Shown here: piece after piece, positions 16,298 to 24,782 of the stretch
Layout: each line of letters begins with the position of its first letter
Position numbering within the stretch: the stretch's first letter is position 1
Notes under the pieces: model-generated
Database searches by the model: none
The model's input: only the letters and a program-made list of their open reading frames with translations
What the model was told of the DNA's origin: nothing
Made by a program: the position numbers and the translations under genes
NCBI GenBank assembly: GCA_963663145.1
Contig: OY760134.1
Location: 2,790,001 to 2,854,000, forward strand
DNA length: 64,000 nt
Reading direction: 5' to 3'
Source of the DNA: Azotimanducus sp963663145
GTDB taxonomy: Bacteria; Pseudomonadota; Gammaproteobacteria; Pseudomonadales; Azotimanducaceae

Positions 16298-17542
16298 TCA
16301 GTCCCCCGGGGTTCTTCCCGGCTTCTCCAGCAAGGAGAGATCGCCCGTGCGCAAGGTCTCCGTCGGAAGATGCATCAGGCGCGCGGTTAAGCGTGCACTG
16401 AGGCGCTGAAGCGCTTCCCGAGGTTCAGTGCCCTGCTCAAGAGAGGCAAGCGCCTGCTCAAGTTCGCCTTCTCGGATGGCGTCCATGGCCTCTCTGTAGC
16501 CTCGAACCAAGTCTCCGCGCTGCAGCGCCGCCAGCTTGTTTTGGAATTGATCCGCCCCTTCGCGAAGCATGCTCTCGGCCTCTGCGGCAGCCTCGCGGCG
16601 ATTCTGCAATCCCTCGTCAATGATGTCGGTGAGATCATCTATGGCGTAGAGAAAGATGTGGGTGAGTTCCGCCGCGTCGGGCTCCACATCGCGCGGCACC
16701 GCCATGTCGATCACCAACATGGGCCTCCGTCGGCGCGCCTTGATCGCCGACTCAAGCATGCTGCGCGTGACGATGGGCACTCGGGCCGAAGTGGAACAAA
16801 TGACGAGGTCAAATTCGTGCAGGCGGCTGTGCATGGCATCGAGCGCAATCGCTGATTCGTTCTCGTCTTTCGTCAGTGCCTCGGCCGAGGCAAGGGTCCG
16901 ATTGGCGATCGCAAGACCAGCAACGCCTTGTGAACGAACGGCACGCGCAAAGGATTCGATCATGGGGCCGGCGCCGACCAAGAGTACTCGGATGTTGGCG
17001 AGCTTCGAGAAGATTCGTGCGGCCAAGTCAATGCACACAGACGCATAGGACACGCGGCTCTGACCGATACCTGTCTCCGTGCGCACGCGCTTTGCCATGG
17101 AGAGGGCGACTTCACACATGACTTCAAGCTTAGACCCCAAGGTGCCGGCTTCGCGGGCATGCGACCAAGCGTCCTTCACCTGCGCCATGATCTGTGTTTC
17201 TCCGAGTACTTGGGAATCAAGACCCGAGGCCACACGCACCAGATGCATCACCGCATCCTCGTCCCAAAGGATGTAGTCCGCCTCCTTCGGCAAAGACGTG
17301 TTTCGGTAGACTTCCAGCCAGCCACGCAAGGCGCGCACCACGTCCGGCAATTGACCATCCTGAAAGGCCACGTAGAATTCCGCTCGATTGCAGGTGGAGA
17401 GAATGGCAGTCTCGGTGATCTGCTCAAGCGTCCCGCGCAGGCTATGCAACGCCGCAGGCAAGGCATGATCTGGAAACGCAAGACGCTCCCGAAGCGCGAT
17501 AGGCGCGCTGCGATGATTGATGCCATATGCCAAGACAGTCAT
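16298..17542 (-). CDS. hemA: Glutamyl-tRNA reductase
   Basis: A 414-residue enzyme that reduces glutamyl-tRNA(Glu) to glutamate-1-semialdehyde, the first step of tetrapyrrole synthesis in this lineage. The active-site cysteine is Cys51 in ILSTCNRAEFY; the N-terminus AYGINHRSAPIALRERLAF is standard. The NADPH fold includes VLLVGAGPMIESFARAV. It heads the hemA-prfA-prmC operon and faces the Uma2 and lolB genes divergently. Confidence 0.97.
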   Translation of the reverse strand: MTVLAYGINHRSAPIALRERLAFPDHALPAALHSLRGTLEQITETAILSTCNRAEFYVAFQDGQLPDVVRALRGWLEVYRNTSLPKEADYILWDEDAVMHLVRVASGLDSQVLGETQIMAQVKDAWSHAREAGTLGSKLEVMCEVALSMAKRVRTETGIGQSRVSYASVCIDLAARIFSKLANIRVLLVGAGPMIESFARAVRSQGVAGLAIANRTLASAEALTKDENESAIALDAMHSRLHEFDLVICSTSARVPIVTRSMLESAIKARRRRPMLVIDMAVPRDVEPDAAELTHIFLYAIDDLTDIIDEGLQNRREAAAEAESMLREGADQFQNKLAALQRGDLVRGYREAMDAIREGELEQALASLEQGTEPREALQRLSARLTARLMHLPTETLRTGDLSLLEKPGRTPGD

Positions 17543-17671
17543 GTCTTATGCCGAGATGATAAGGGGGAATTCAGCGAAAACGCTGCATAATACCAGTGAG
17601 ACCGAGTCCGCCCGCATGAGTGTTTCTCGCGAGTGAGGGCGACTATCCCGGAGGCTTCAAGGCAGACACCG

Positions 17672-18307
17672 ATGCAATCACGCACGCACAAGAAGTCGCA
17701 GCGCGCCACCTATCAGGATGTGCTTGACGCGCCGCCGCATAGGATCGCCCAGATTATCGATGGTCTCCTCCACACCATGCCGCGACCGGCGATACGCCAC
17801 GCGGTGGCGGGCTCAGGGCTGGGAATGCTGCTTGGCTGGCCCTTTCACTATGGACGGGGTGGCCCGGGCGGATGGTGGATTCTGGACGAACCTGAACTGC
17901 ACCTCGGCGACGACATCTTGGTTCCGGACCTGGCTGGTTGGCGTAGGGACCGGCTGCCCGTGCTGCCGGATGCCGCCTATTTCACGCTTGCCCCGGACTG
18001 GGTGTGCGAAGTATTGTCGCCCTCCACACGCATCATCGACCTAGGTCCGAAAAGAGATATCTACGCTCGCGAAGGTGTCCCGCACTTATGGCTTGTCGAC
18101 CCCGACGCACGTAGCTTGCAAGCCTTTGAGCTTCATGCCGGCCGCTGGGAGTTGCTGGGCAGTGCTGAAGGAAACGATCCCATCTCCCTGCCCCCCTTCG
18201 AGGCCATCAGCTTCCCGCTTTCAACACTGTGGGCCGACTCGTCCACAAGTGGGCCAGAAAACCTTGGCCAAGGACCGCAGGTTCACGACTCGGCGGATGC
18301 TGTGTAG
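17672..18307 (+). CDS. Uma2 family putative restriction endonuclease-fold protein
   Basis: About 211 residues of the Uma2/DUF820 family, which has a PD-(D/E)XK nuclease-like fold. The motifs are visible: LHLGDDILVPDLAGWRRDRLP (first acidic motif), WVCEVLSPSTRIIDLGPKRDIYAREGVPHLWLVDP (ExLS and the K/H element). Members are abundant in cyanobacteria and some proteobacteria and their biological role is unsettled. A GTG at 17633 is also in frame, but the ATG at 17672 is preferred. The gene sits between hemA and lolB, which are usually adjacent, so it is probably an insertion there. Confidence 0.8.
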   Translation: MQSRTHKKSQRATYQDVLDAPPHRIAQIIDGLLHTMPRPAIRHAVAGSGLGMLLGWPFHYGRGGPGGWWILDEPELHLGDDILVPDLAGWRRDRLPVLPDAAYFTLAPDWVCEVLSPSTRIIDLGPKRDIYAREGVPHLWLVDPDARSLQAFELHAGRWELLGSAEGNDPISLPPFEAISFPLSTLWADSSTSGPENLGQGPQVHDSADAV

Positions 18308-18320
18308 CCGACACCCATCA

Positions 18321-18866
18321 ATGAAACACCTTGCGCTCATCTTGGCGGCCTTGGCTTTGTGTGCCTGCGAGAGCCTGCCACCTCTGCCGGAAACGCCTAG
18401 CGGTCTTTCTCTGCAAGGTCGCATCAAGATCACGCTTCCCAACCAGGTGGTTTCTTCCAATCTGCGTTGGACGCAAACCGAGACTGGGTTCGATGCATAC
18501 CTCTGGGGTGCCTTGGGTGCGGTCACCACCCGCATTTACGGCAATTCCGAGACCTTGAGCATTGAGGCGAGGGGTACCAAGGCAAGCGGAGCGCCGGAAG
18601 AGATTCTTCAAGAACATTTGGGATGGTCGCTGCCAATCGAACTTCTGCTCTCTTGGATTGCAGGCAATCCGAGTGAAAGCTCCGAAGTGCAAGCGCTCAA
18701 GCGCAATGAGCAAGGATTGATCGAATCGTTTCGGCAGGCGGGCTGGCTGCTGGAATATAGTAATCTTGATGGGCAAGGGCGATACACACGGCTGCTCGCA
18801 GAGCGTCGCGATGTCAGCGTCCTAGTGGTCGTGAAGCGGCGTGCGGACTCGCAAAAGTCGCTTTGA
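18321..18866 (+). CDS. lolB: Outer membrane lipoprotein LolB
   Basis: A 181-residue lipoprotein that receives lipoproteins from LolA and inserts them into the outer membrane. The signal peptide MKHLALILAALALCAC has the lipobox L-C-A-C with the modified Cys at residue 16. The mature part contains LSLQGRIKITLPN, LRWTQTETGFDAYLWGALGA and the C-terminal WLLEYSNLDGQGRYTRLLAERRDVSVLVVVKRR, all LolB-like. The place next to hemA supports this; ispE, usually downstream, is absent and a metal transporter follows. The ATG at 18321 is chosen because it starts the signal peptide. Confidence 0.85.
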   Translation: MKHLALILAALALCACESLPPLPETPSGLSLQGRIKITLPNQVVSSNLRWTQTETGFDAYLWGALGAVTTRIYGNSETLSIEARGTKASGAPEEILQEHLGWSLPIELLLSWIAGNPSESSEVQALKRNEQGLIESFRQAGWLLEYSNLDGQGRYTRLLAERRDVSVLVVVKRRADSQKSL

Positions 18867-18906
18867 ATTCAATCGGCTGTCTCAAAGCATTGCGAGACGG
18901 GAGTGA

Positions 18907-19761
18907 ATGGCAGTGGAACAGCAGATCGGTTGGCTGTTGATCGTCTACGCGGTCGCCATCTTCGGCACATCAGTCCTCGGTGGCTACTTGCCGGAACTGG
19001 TGCGAATGACACACACGCGCACCCAATTGGTGATGGCGTTCGTGGCCGGGATCATTTTAGGCGTCGCCATCTACCACATGCTGCCTCATGCCGTGACCGC
19101 CATTGGCGGACCCGACAGCTTGGAGAAGGCGCTCTTCTGGCTCATGCTGGGGGTGCTCGCGACCTTGCCGTTGCTGTATTTCTTCAACTTTCATGAACAC
19201 GACTTCAGCGACGAGCACATCCGTCAGCATGATCACGGAGGACAGGTCGGCGCGAGTCTCAAGCCCACGAGTTGGGCCGGCATTGCCTTGGGCCTCGGGG
19301 TGCATTCACTGACCGAAGGCATTGCCTTGAGTTCCACGCTGCGTCTTTCCGAACACAGCACAGCGGGAATCGCCGGGCTCGGTGTATTCCTCGCCATTGC
19401 TTTGCACAAACCGCTTGATGCACTGTCCATCGTCAGCATGATGGAGCAGAGCGGCCTGTCTGTTCGTGCGAGACGATTTGCCAATTTCGGTTTCGCGCTC
19501 ATCTGTCCAATCATGATCTTCGTCGCCTATTTCGTGCCTTCGCTGTTCGGCCCGCACGAAAGCTACATCATTGGCTGCGCACTCGCCTTCTCCACCGGGA
19601 CGTTCCTGTGCATATCCTTGAGCGACCTCCTGCCCGAAATTCATTTTCATCGCCATGACCGCTGGAAGATCGGCATTGGTTTCTTGCTCGGCGTTGGCAT
19701 CGCCTATGCCCTCCACTGGATAGAACCCACTGGCCTGCATGGAATTTCGCCAGGCGGTTGA
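18907..19761 (+). CDS. ZIP family metal transporter
   Basis: A 284-residue inner-membrane protein with about eight hydrophobic segments and a histidine-rich loop (HEHDFSDEHIRQHDHGG) between segments 3 and 4. Metal-binding motifs are in GVHSLTEGIALSS (segment 4) and ALHKPLDALSI (segment 5). It probably moves zinc or another divalent metal into the cytoplasm. It begins 40 bases after lolB. Confidence 0.85.
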   Translation: MAVEQQIGWLLIVYAVAIFGTSVLGGYLPELVRMTHTRTQLVMAFVAGIILGVAIYHMLPHAVTAIGGPDSLEKALFWLMLGVLATLPLLYFFNFHEHDFSDEHIRQHDHGGQVGASLKPTSWAGIALGLGVHSLTEGIALSSTLRLSEHSTAGIAGLGVFLAIALHKPLDALSIVSMMEQSGLSVRARRFANFGFALICPIMIFVAYFVPSLFGPHESYIIGCALAFSTGTFLCISLSDLLPEIHFHRHDRWKIGIGFLLGVGIAYALHWIEPTGLHGISPGG

Positions 19762-19835
19762 CGGCGCCGCCTCATCCCCCGATTTCAAGACTGGCCTGTT
19801 AGAGTATTTGGCTGCTCAAAGACAAGGATTGCATC

Positions 19836-21002
19836 GTGATTGATGAGGCGCGGCGTTCGGAATTGGACGACATTAAGTCGGCCGTGCGGGCCCTCTGTGA
19901 CTCCTTCGGAGAGGAGTACTGGCGGGAACTCGATAAGGAACAGGATTACCCCACCGAATTTGTTCAGGAACTCACCGGCAAGGGATTTCTCGGCGCGCTT
20001 ATACCAGCGGAATACGGTGGTTCTGGACTCGCCCTGCTTGAAGCCGCGGCCATCATGGAGGAAATCTCTCGATCGGGTGCCCATGCCGGTGCCTGCCATG
20101 CGCAGATGTACGTCATGGGCTCCATCCTTCGCCATGGCGACCAAGAACAAAAGCAACGTTACCTGCCAAAGATCGCTTCCGGGGAACTCCGCCTTCAGTG
20201 CTTTGGAGTGACCGAGCCGAACACCGGCACCGACACGACCAACCTCAAGACCGTGGCCGTGCGCGATGGTGATGTCTACCGAATCACTGGCCAGAAGGTG
20301 TGGATCAGCCGCGTCGAACACTCCGATCTGATGGTGCTCTTGGCGCGAACCACGCCCAAGGCTGAAGTGGCAAGAAAAACCCAAGGCATGTCCGCCTTCA
20401 TAGTGGATCTCAGGGCCTCGGTCGGCAAGGGATTCGAGTACCGTCCCATCCCGTCAATGATCAATCACCACTCTTGCCAACTCTTCTTCGACGACCTTGA
20501 AGTGCCGAGCGAAAATCTGCTCGGCAAGGAAGGCGAAGGCTTTCGAGTCATTCTCGATGGGATGAATGCCGAACGGATCCTGATCGCCGCCGAGTGCGTT
20601 GGCGATGGCCGATACTTCATCGACAAGGCCTCCGCCTACGCCAACGAACGGGTGGTGTTTGATCGTCCCATTGGCCAGAATCAAGGCGTGCAGTTTCCCA
20701 TTGCGCGTTGCTACGCGGAAGTCGAAGCCGCCGCTCTTATGGTGGAAAAGGCGGCACTGCTCTTCGAAGACAACCAACCCTGCGGGGCGGAAGCCAACAT
20801 GGCCAAGCTGCTCGCCTCGGAAGCTTCCTGGCATGCCGGCGATGTGGCTTTGCAAACCCATGGGGGATTTGGTTTCGCAACCGAGTACCATATCGAACGC
20901 AAGCTTCGCGAAACACGTCTCTATCAGATCGCACCCATTTCCACCAACCTCATTCTGAGCTATCTTGGTGAACACGTGCTCGGAATGCCACGATCCTTCT
21001 AA
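19836..21002 (+). CDS. Acyl-CoA dehydrogenase family protein
   Basis: A 388-residue flavoenzyme. It shows CFGVTEPNTGTDTTNLKTVA and ITGQKVWISRVEHSDLMVLLART (FAD and substrate contacts) and near the C-terminus THGGFGFATEYHIERKLRETRLYQIAPISTNLI. It would introduce a double bond into an acyl-CoA and pass electrons to ETF. The start is a GTG at 19836 with AAGGA seven bases upstream. A nitroreductase follows after 16 bases, suggesting a joint transcript. The acyl chain is not known. Confidence 0.88.
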   Translation: MIDEARRSELDDIKSAVRALCDSFGEEYWRELDKEQDYPTEFVQELTGKGFLGALIPAEYGGSGLALLEAAAIMEEISRSGAHAGACHAQMYVMGSILRHGDQEQKQRYLPKIASGELRLQCFGVTEPNTGTDTTNLKTVAVRDGDVYRITGQKVWISRVEHSDLMVLLARTTPKAEVARKTQGMSAFIVDLRASVGKGFEYRPIPSMINHHSCQLFFDDLEVPSENLLGKEGEGFRVILDGMNAERILIAAECVGDGRYFIDKASAYANERVVFDRPIGQNQGVQFPIARCYAEVEAAALMVEKAALLFEDNQPCGAEANMAKLLASEASWHAGDVALQTHGGFGFATEYHIERKLRETRLYQIAPISTNLILSYLGEHVLGMPRSF

Positions 21003-21018
21003 GAATCAGGAACCTGTC

Positions 21019-21684
21019 ATGTCGCAACTCAATTTGACCAACGACGAACTGCTCTCGACCACGCGCGCGGTACGCAAGCGTCTCGACTTTGATCGACCCG
21101 TGCCAAGGGAGGTGCTCATGGAGTGCCTTTCCATCGCCCTGCAGGCCCCCTCGGGTTCAAACGCCCAAGAATGGCAATTCATGTTCGTCACGGATCAGAC
21201 CAAGAAGGAGCGCATCGCCGAGCTCTACAAGGACGAATTCGAGAAATACGTGCAGGGACCCATGAGCCCAACCGCACAGGAGGGCCTTTCGGAGCAGGAC
21301 CAACAAGTGCAAAGCCGCGTCGCCTCATCCGCCCAGTATCTCGCCAACAATCTCGCACGCGTGCCCGTCTTGTTCATCCCCTGCATTTCACCACGCACCG
21401 ACAGCCCCGGCATGCCCGGGTCGAGCATCCTGCACGCGAGCATTCTCGGGTCGATCATTCCCGCAGCTTGGAGCTTTATGCTCGCCGCCCGCGCCCGTGG
21501 TCTTGGGACCTGTCTCACCACCCTGCATCTGATGAAGGAACGGGAAACGGCAAGAATCCTCTCGATACCCTATGACTCGGTGATGCAGGTGGGGCTGATC
21601 CCCGTTGCCTACACCCTCGGCACGGAATTCAAGTCCGGTCCGCGCCGCTCGCTCGAACCAATCGTGCATTTTGACGAGTGGTGA
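21019..21684 (+). CDS. Nitroreductase family protein
   Basis: A 221-residue FMN-dependent oxidoreductase. Typical elements are TTRAVRKRLDFDRPVPREVLMECL at the N-terminus, ALQAPSGSNAQEWQFMFVTD for FMN binding and LAARARGLGTCLTTLHL. Such proteins reduce nitro groups, quinones or flavins with NAD(P)H. The ATG at 21019 has AGGA seven bases upstream. Its place behind an acyl-CoA dehydrogenase is seen in many marine proteobacteria, but the physiological substrate is not established. Confidence 0.88.
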   Translation: MSQLNLTNDELLSTTRAVRKRLDFDRPVPREVLMECLSIALQAPSGSNAQEWQFMFVTDQTKKERIAELYKDEFEKYVQGPMSPTAQEGLSEQDQQVQSRVASSAQYLANNLARVPVLFIPCISPRTDSPGMPGSSILHASILGSIIPAAWSFMLAARARGLGTCLTTLHLMKERETARILSIPYDSVMQVGLIPVAYTLGTEFKSGPRRSLEPIVHFDEW

Positions 21685-21692
21685 GGGACGTT

Positions 21693-22760
21693 CTAGGCCC
21701 AGATGTCCGCCAAGAGACGTTTGGCTGCTGAAGGCATGCCGAGTCGCTCGCATTCAGCGGGGCACGCCCACCTCCAAGCAACGCCCTCGCCCGAGAAATG
21801 CCGGTCTATGGCAAGTCGAACTGGATGAATCTCAAGGTCGAAGTGCGTGAAATGGTGCCGGAACGCCGCTGGGGCGGAGAGTTCGCGTACTTCCACATCG
21901 GCGAGACAATGTGAGGCTGCGAGAGAACGCTTGAGTTCACTTACGAAGTCACTCGTCTCAATACTCGCTTCTCGTTCCGGGAAGGTCCAAAGCCCACCCC
22001 ATATCCCCTTTTCTGGCCGCAACTCCAACAAAACCTGTCCTTCCAAGTCCGTGACGAGGAAAAAGCACACCCGTCGCAGCGCCTTGGCGCGACGTTTTCG
22101 CGGCATGGGCAATGATTCCACCGCATCCTCGGCCAGCGCACGACATTCTCTTGCAAGTGGACACAGGTCACAAGCCGGTTGGGACTTCCGACAGAGTCGT
22201 GCGCCGAAATCCATAATCCCTTGAGTGTATTCTTGGATGCGGGTGTCGGGGGTGTGGGTTTCAGCGTGTTGCCAAAGCGCTTTTTCCGTTGCGCTTTCGC
22301 CGGTGACGCCTCGAACAGCGTGAAACCGCGACAAGACCCGCCTCACATTGCCGTCGAGAATGGGCGTGGGTAGGCCGAAGGCGGACGAGCGAATCGCACC
22401 CGCAGTTGACCTGCCAATACCCGGCAGTGCCAGCAAGGATTCGAGATCATCCGGCAATTCGCCGTTATGACGCTGCACGAGTATTTCGGCGGCCTTATGC
22501 AGATTGCGGGCGCGCGCATAGTAGCCGAGACCCGACCAGCGGGCCATGACTTCATCGCTTGTCGCGGCGGCCAATGATGCGACATCGGGGAACCGAGAGA
22601 CGAATCGATCAAAATATAGGATCACGCGCGCCACCTGGGTCTGCTGCAGCATGATTTCCGAGACCCACACCCTGTAAGACGTTCGCGGATGCTGCCAAGG
22701 GAGATCTTTGCGACCTTGCACAGAATAGTAGTCGACTATGGCCTTGGCGAAGGTGTCCAC
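21693..22760 (-). CDS. mutY: A/G-specific adenine glycosylase
   Basis: A 355-residue repair enzyme that removes adenine mispaired with 8-oxoguanine. The catalytic Glu is Glu35 (VSEIMLQQTQV); the helix-hairpin-helix is LLALPGIGRSTAGAI and the catalytic Asp lies in PILDGNVRRVLSR. The four iron-sulfur cysteines are in CRKSQPACDLCPLAREC. The C-terminal NUDIX-like domain includes WGGLWTFPE and FRHHFTHFDLEI. It converges on the nitroreductase gene with 8 bases between. Confidence 0.96.
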   Translation of the reverse strand: MDTFAKAIVDYYSVQGRKDLPWQHPRTSYRVWVSEIMLQQTQVARVILYFDRFVSRFPDVASLAAATSDEVMARWSGLGYYARARNLHKAAEILVQRHNGELPDDLESLLALPGIGRSTAGAIRSSAFGLPTPILDGNVRRVLSRFHAVRGVTGESATEKALWQHAETHTPDTRIQEYTQGIMDFGARLCRKSQPACDLCPLARECRALAEDAVESLPMPRKRRAKALRRVCFFLVTDLEGQVLLELRPEKGIWGGLWTFPEREASIETSDFVSELKRSLAASHCLADVEVRELSAPAAFRHHFTHFDLEIHPVRLAIDRHFSGEGVAWRWACPAECERLGMPSAAKRLLADIWA

Positions 22761-22904
22761 TGGGTGCGTTTCTCGGTTTTACGAGCGAGGCGTTGAGTGT
22801 AAAGGCTTGTTGCGGCCGAATTCAGCCTTGAGCGGGATGCACGTCAGACAAATGTCTCAAATGCTTGCGGCAATGCTCTCGATGCTGATAAGCAATGCAT
22901 AATA

Positions 22905-23327
22905 GTGTGGATACTCGGTTTGCCCAATCAATTGTCCCCAGTTCACACCTTTGACCCCAGCACCCAGTTGACCCCCGATGCCACGCGCATCGAGAGATTA
23001 CTCTTGGCCAGCACGCAGCTTGAAGAGCCAAGCTTCGGATTCAGCCCTGAGGAAATCCAACACTTGGCTCCGCTGATGCGTTGCCAAAGGGACGAATGGT
23101 CCGCTGCCGCCGAAAGTCTGAATGACGAACAATTGGTGTGCTTGGTGCGTCTGTTCACTCTTGCCGAAGCGCTTCCCGGATGGCAGGCGGGGGAGCGTTC
23201 GCCGGTGATCGGCTTGATGGCCGAACTTCGCTCGAGAAACGCCGTGCCCGCCGATCTCGGGGCGTGGATTCGTTCGAACACCGAAAACCGTTTCCTGCCT
23301 TGGGGCAGCCTACTCGATAGGTTATAG
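22905..23327 (+). CDS. Conserved hypothetical protein upstream of hisB
   Basis: A 140-residue soluble protein of unknown function. It is acidic and leucine-rich, without signal peptide, membrane segment or cysteine cluster. The C-terminal part WIRSNTENRFLPWGSLLDRL and the middle AGERSPVIGLMAEL look conserved; I recall similar short proteins next to histidine genes in gammaproteobacteria, but I cannot name a family. The start used is GTG 22905; TTG 22920 is an alternative. hisB follows after 47 bases on the same strand, so co-expression is likely. Confidence 0.6.
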   Translation: MWILGLPNQLSPVHTFDPSTQLTPDATRIERLLLASTQLEEPSFGFSPEEIQHLAPLMRCQRDEWSAAAESLNDEQLVCLVRLFTLAEALPGWQAGERSPVIGLMAELRSRNAVPADLGAWIRSNTENRFLPWGSLLDRL

Positions 23328-23374
23328 CCCGTATACTTGGTGTTTTCGTCCAGCCCATTGCGGGAGAGGCACTC

Positions 23375-23968
23375 ATGAGCGCTCGCAGCGCCGAGATAGC
23401 GCGCAACACCAAGGAAACGCAGGTGTCGGTTTCAGTGAACCTTGACGGCCAAGGCGCGCACGAGCTCTCGACGGGGATTCCGTTTCTCGAGCACATGCTG
23501 CAGCAAATCGCCGTGCATGGCCTCATCGACCTGAAGGTGAAAGCGGTTGGCGATCTGCAGGTGGATGCGCACCACACGGTGGAAGACATTGGCATCACCC
23601 TGGGGCAAGCGCTTCTCAAGAGCCTCGGCGATAAGAAAGGCATCACCCGCTACGGGCACGCCTACGTACCCTTGGACGAGGCGCTTTCGCGCGTGGTCGT
23701 AGACTTTTCCGGCCGTCCCGGGCTTGAATACGAAGTCAGCTACTCTCGTCCGCGCGTTGGGGACTTCGATGTGGACCTCGTGCGCGAATTCTTTCAAGGT
23801 CTGGTCAATCACGCCCACATGACGCTGCACATCACCAACCTCTCTGGACGCAACAGCCATCATCAGGCCGAGACCATTTTCAAGGCGTTTGGACGTGCCC
23901 TACGAATGGCGGTCACGCCGGATCCGCGATTCGAAGGGCGCAGTCCCTCATCCAAAGGCGTACTTTGA
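23375..23968 (+). CDS. hisB: Imidazoleglycerol-phosphate dehydratase
   Basis: A 197-residue single-function enzyme that removes water from imidazoleglycerol phosphate to give imidazole-acetol phosphate in histidine synthesis. Metal-binding histidine motifs are visible: EHMLQQIAVHG, DAHHTVEDIG, GLVNHAHMTLHI and NSHHQAETIFK. The phosphatase domain of the fused enterobacterial HisB is absent. hisA follows after 61 bases; the hisH gene that usually lies between them is missing. Confidence 0.97.
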   Translation: MSARSAEIARNTKETQVSVSVNLDGQGAHELSTGIPFLEHMLQQIAVHGLIDLKVKAVGDLQVDAHHTVEDIGITLGQALLKSLGDKKGITRYGHAYVPLDEALSRVVVDFSGRPGLEYEVSYSRPRVGDFDVDLVREFFQGLVNHAHMTLHITNLSGRNSHHQAETIFKAFGRALRMAVTPDPRFEGRSPSSKGVL

Positions 23969-24029
23969 CGACTGTCCCAATCGAGCCGCTGCGAGACCGC
24001 CCGCGGCCAGCTCGCCATAGAGACCAACC

Positions 24030-24782
24030 ATGCTGCTGATCCCGGCCATAGATATTCGAAACGGCCAGTGCGTGCGCCTACGTCAGGGTGAAAAGGACCA
24101 AGTTTCGGTGTTTTCGGATGATCCCTTGGCGGTCGCGGAATCTTGGGCCGAGCAGGGATGCCGCAGGCTCCACCTCGTCGATCTCGATGGCGCATTTGAT
24201 GGTGCGCCGGTCAATCATGCGTTGATTCGGCGCATCTGCAACGCGCTGACCGGAATTGCCGTGCAGGTCGGAGGCGGGATTCGTTCGCACGAAAGCATAG
24301 ATGCGCTCTTCGACGCCGGCACGAGCCAAGTCGTCCTGGGCACAAGAGCCATAGAGGATGAGGACTTTCTTGAAGAGGCATGCCGCGCCGCGCCCGAAAA
24401 GTGCCTGCTCGGCCTTGATACCCGCCACGGCAAACTGGCTGTGCGCGGCTGGACGCAAACGCTTGAGGTCGAGCTAGACGCCTATGCCCTCAAAGTCAGG
24501 CACCTGCCGCTCGCCGGTTTCGTCCATACGGACATCAGCCGCGATGGCATGATGATGGGCGTGGGGGAGGGTCCAAGCGCATCGATCAGGCTTTCCGAAC
24601 GCTCCGGCAAACGGGTCGTGGTGTCGGGCGGCGTGACCAACCTGAATGACCTTATTCAAATCCGCGAACTCGCACGAGCGTCAACCGGCGACATACTCGG
24701 TGTCATCAGCGGCCGGGCGCTGTATGAGAAGAGCTTCAGTTTTCGAGATGGGCAGGCAGTGCTGGCTTCGGGGCCTCGGTAA
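24030..24782 (+). CDS. hisA: ProFAR isomerase (HisA)
   Basis: A 250-residue TIM barrel that isomerises ProFAR to PRFAR in histidine synthesis. The first catalytic Asp is Asp8 in LIPAIDIRNGQCVRL; the second is in LLGLDTRHGK. Phosphate-binding loops are AVQVGGGIRS and VVVSGGVTNLNDL. HTDISRDGMMMGV is also a HisA signature. It is followed by envC on the opposite strand with no intergenic space, so hisF, normally next, is not here. Confidence 0.96.
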   Translation: MLLIPAIDIRNGQCVRLRQGEKDQVSVFSDDPLAVAESWAEQGCRRLHLVDLDGAFDGAPVNHALIRRICNALTGIAVQVGGGIRSHESIDALFDAGTSQVVLGTRAIEDEDFLEEACRAAPEKCLLGLDTRHGKLAVRGWTQTLEVELDAYALKVRHLPLAGFVHTDISRDGMMMGVGEGPSASIRLSERSGKRVVVSGGVTNLNDLIQIRELARASTGDILGVISGRALYEKSFSFRDGQAVLASGPR

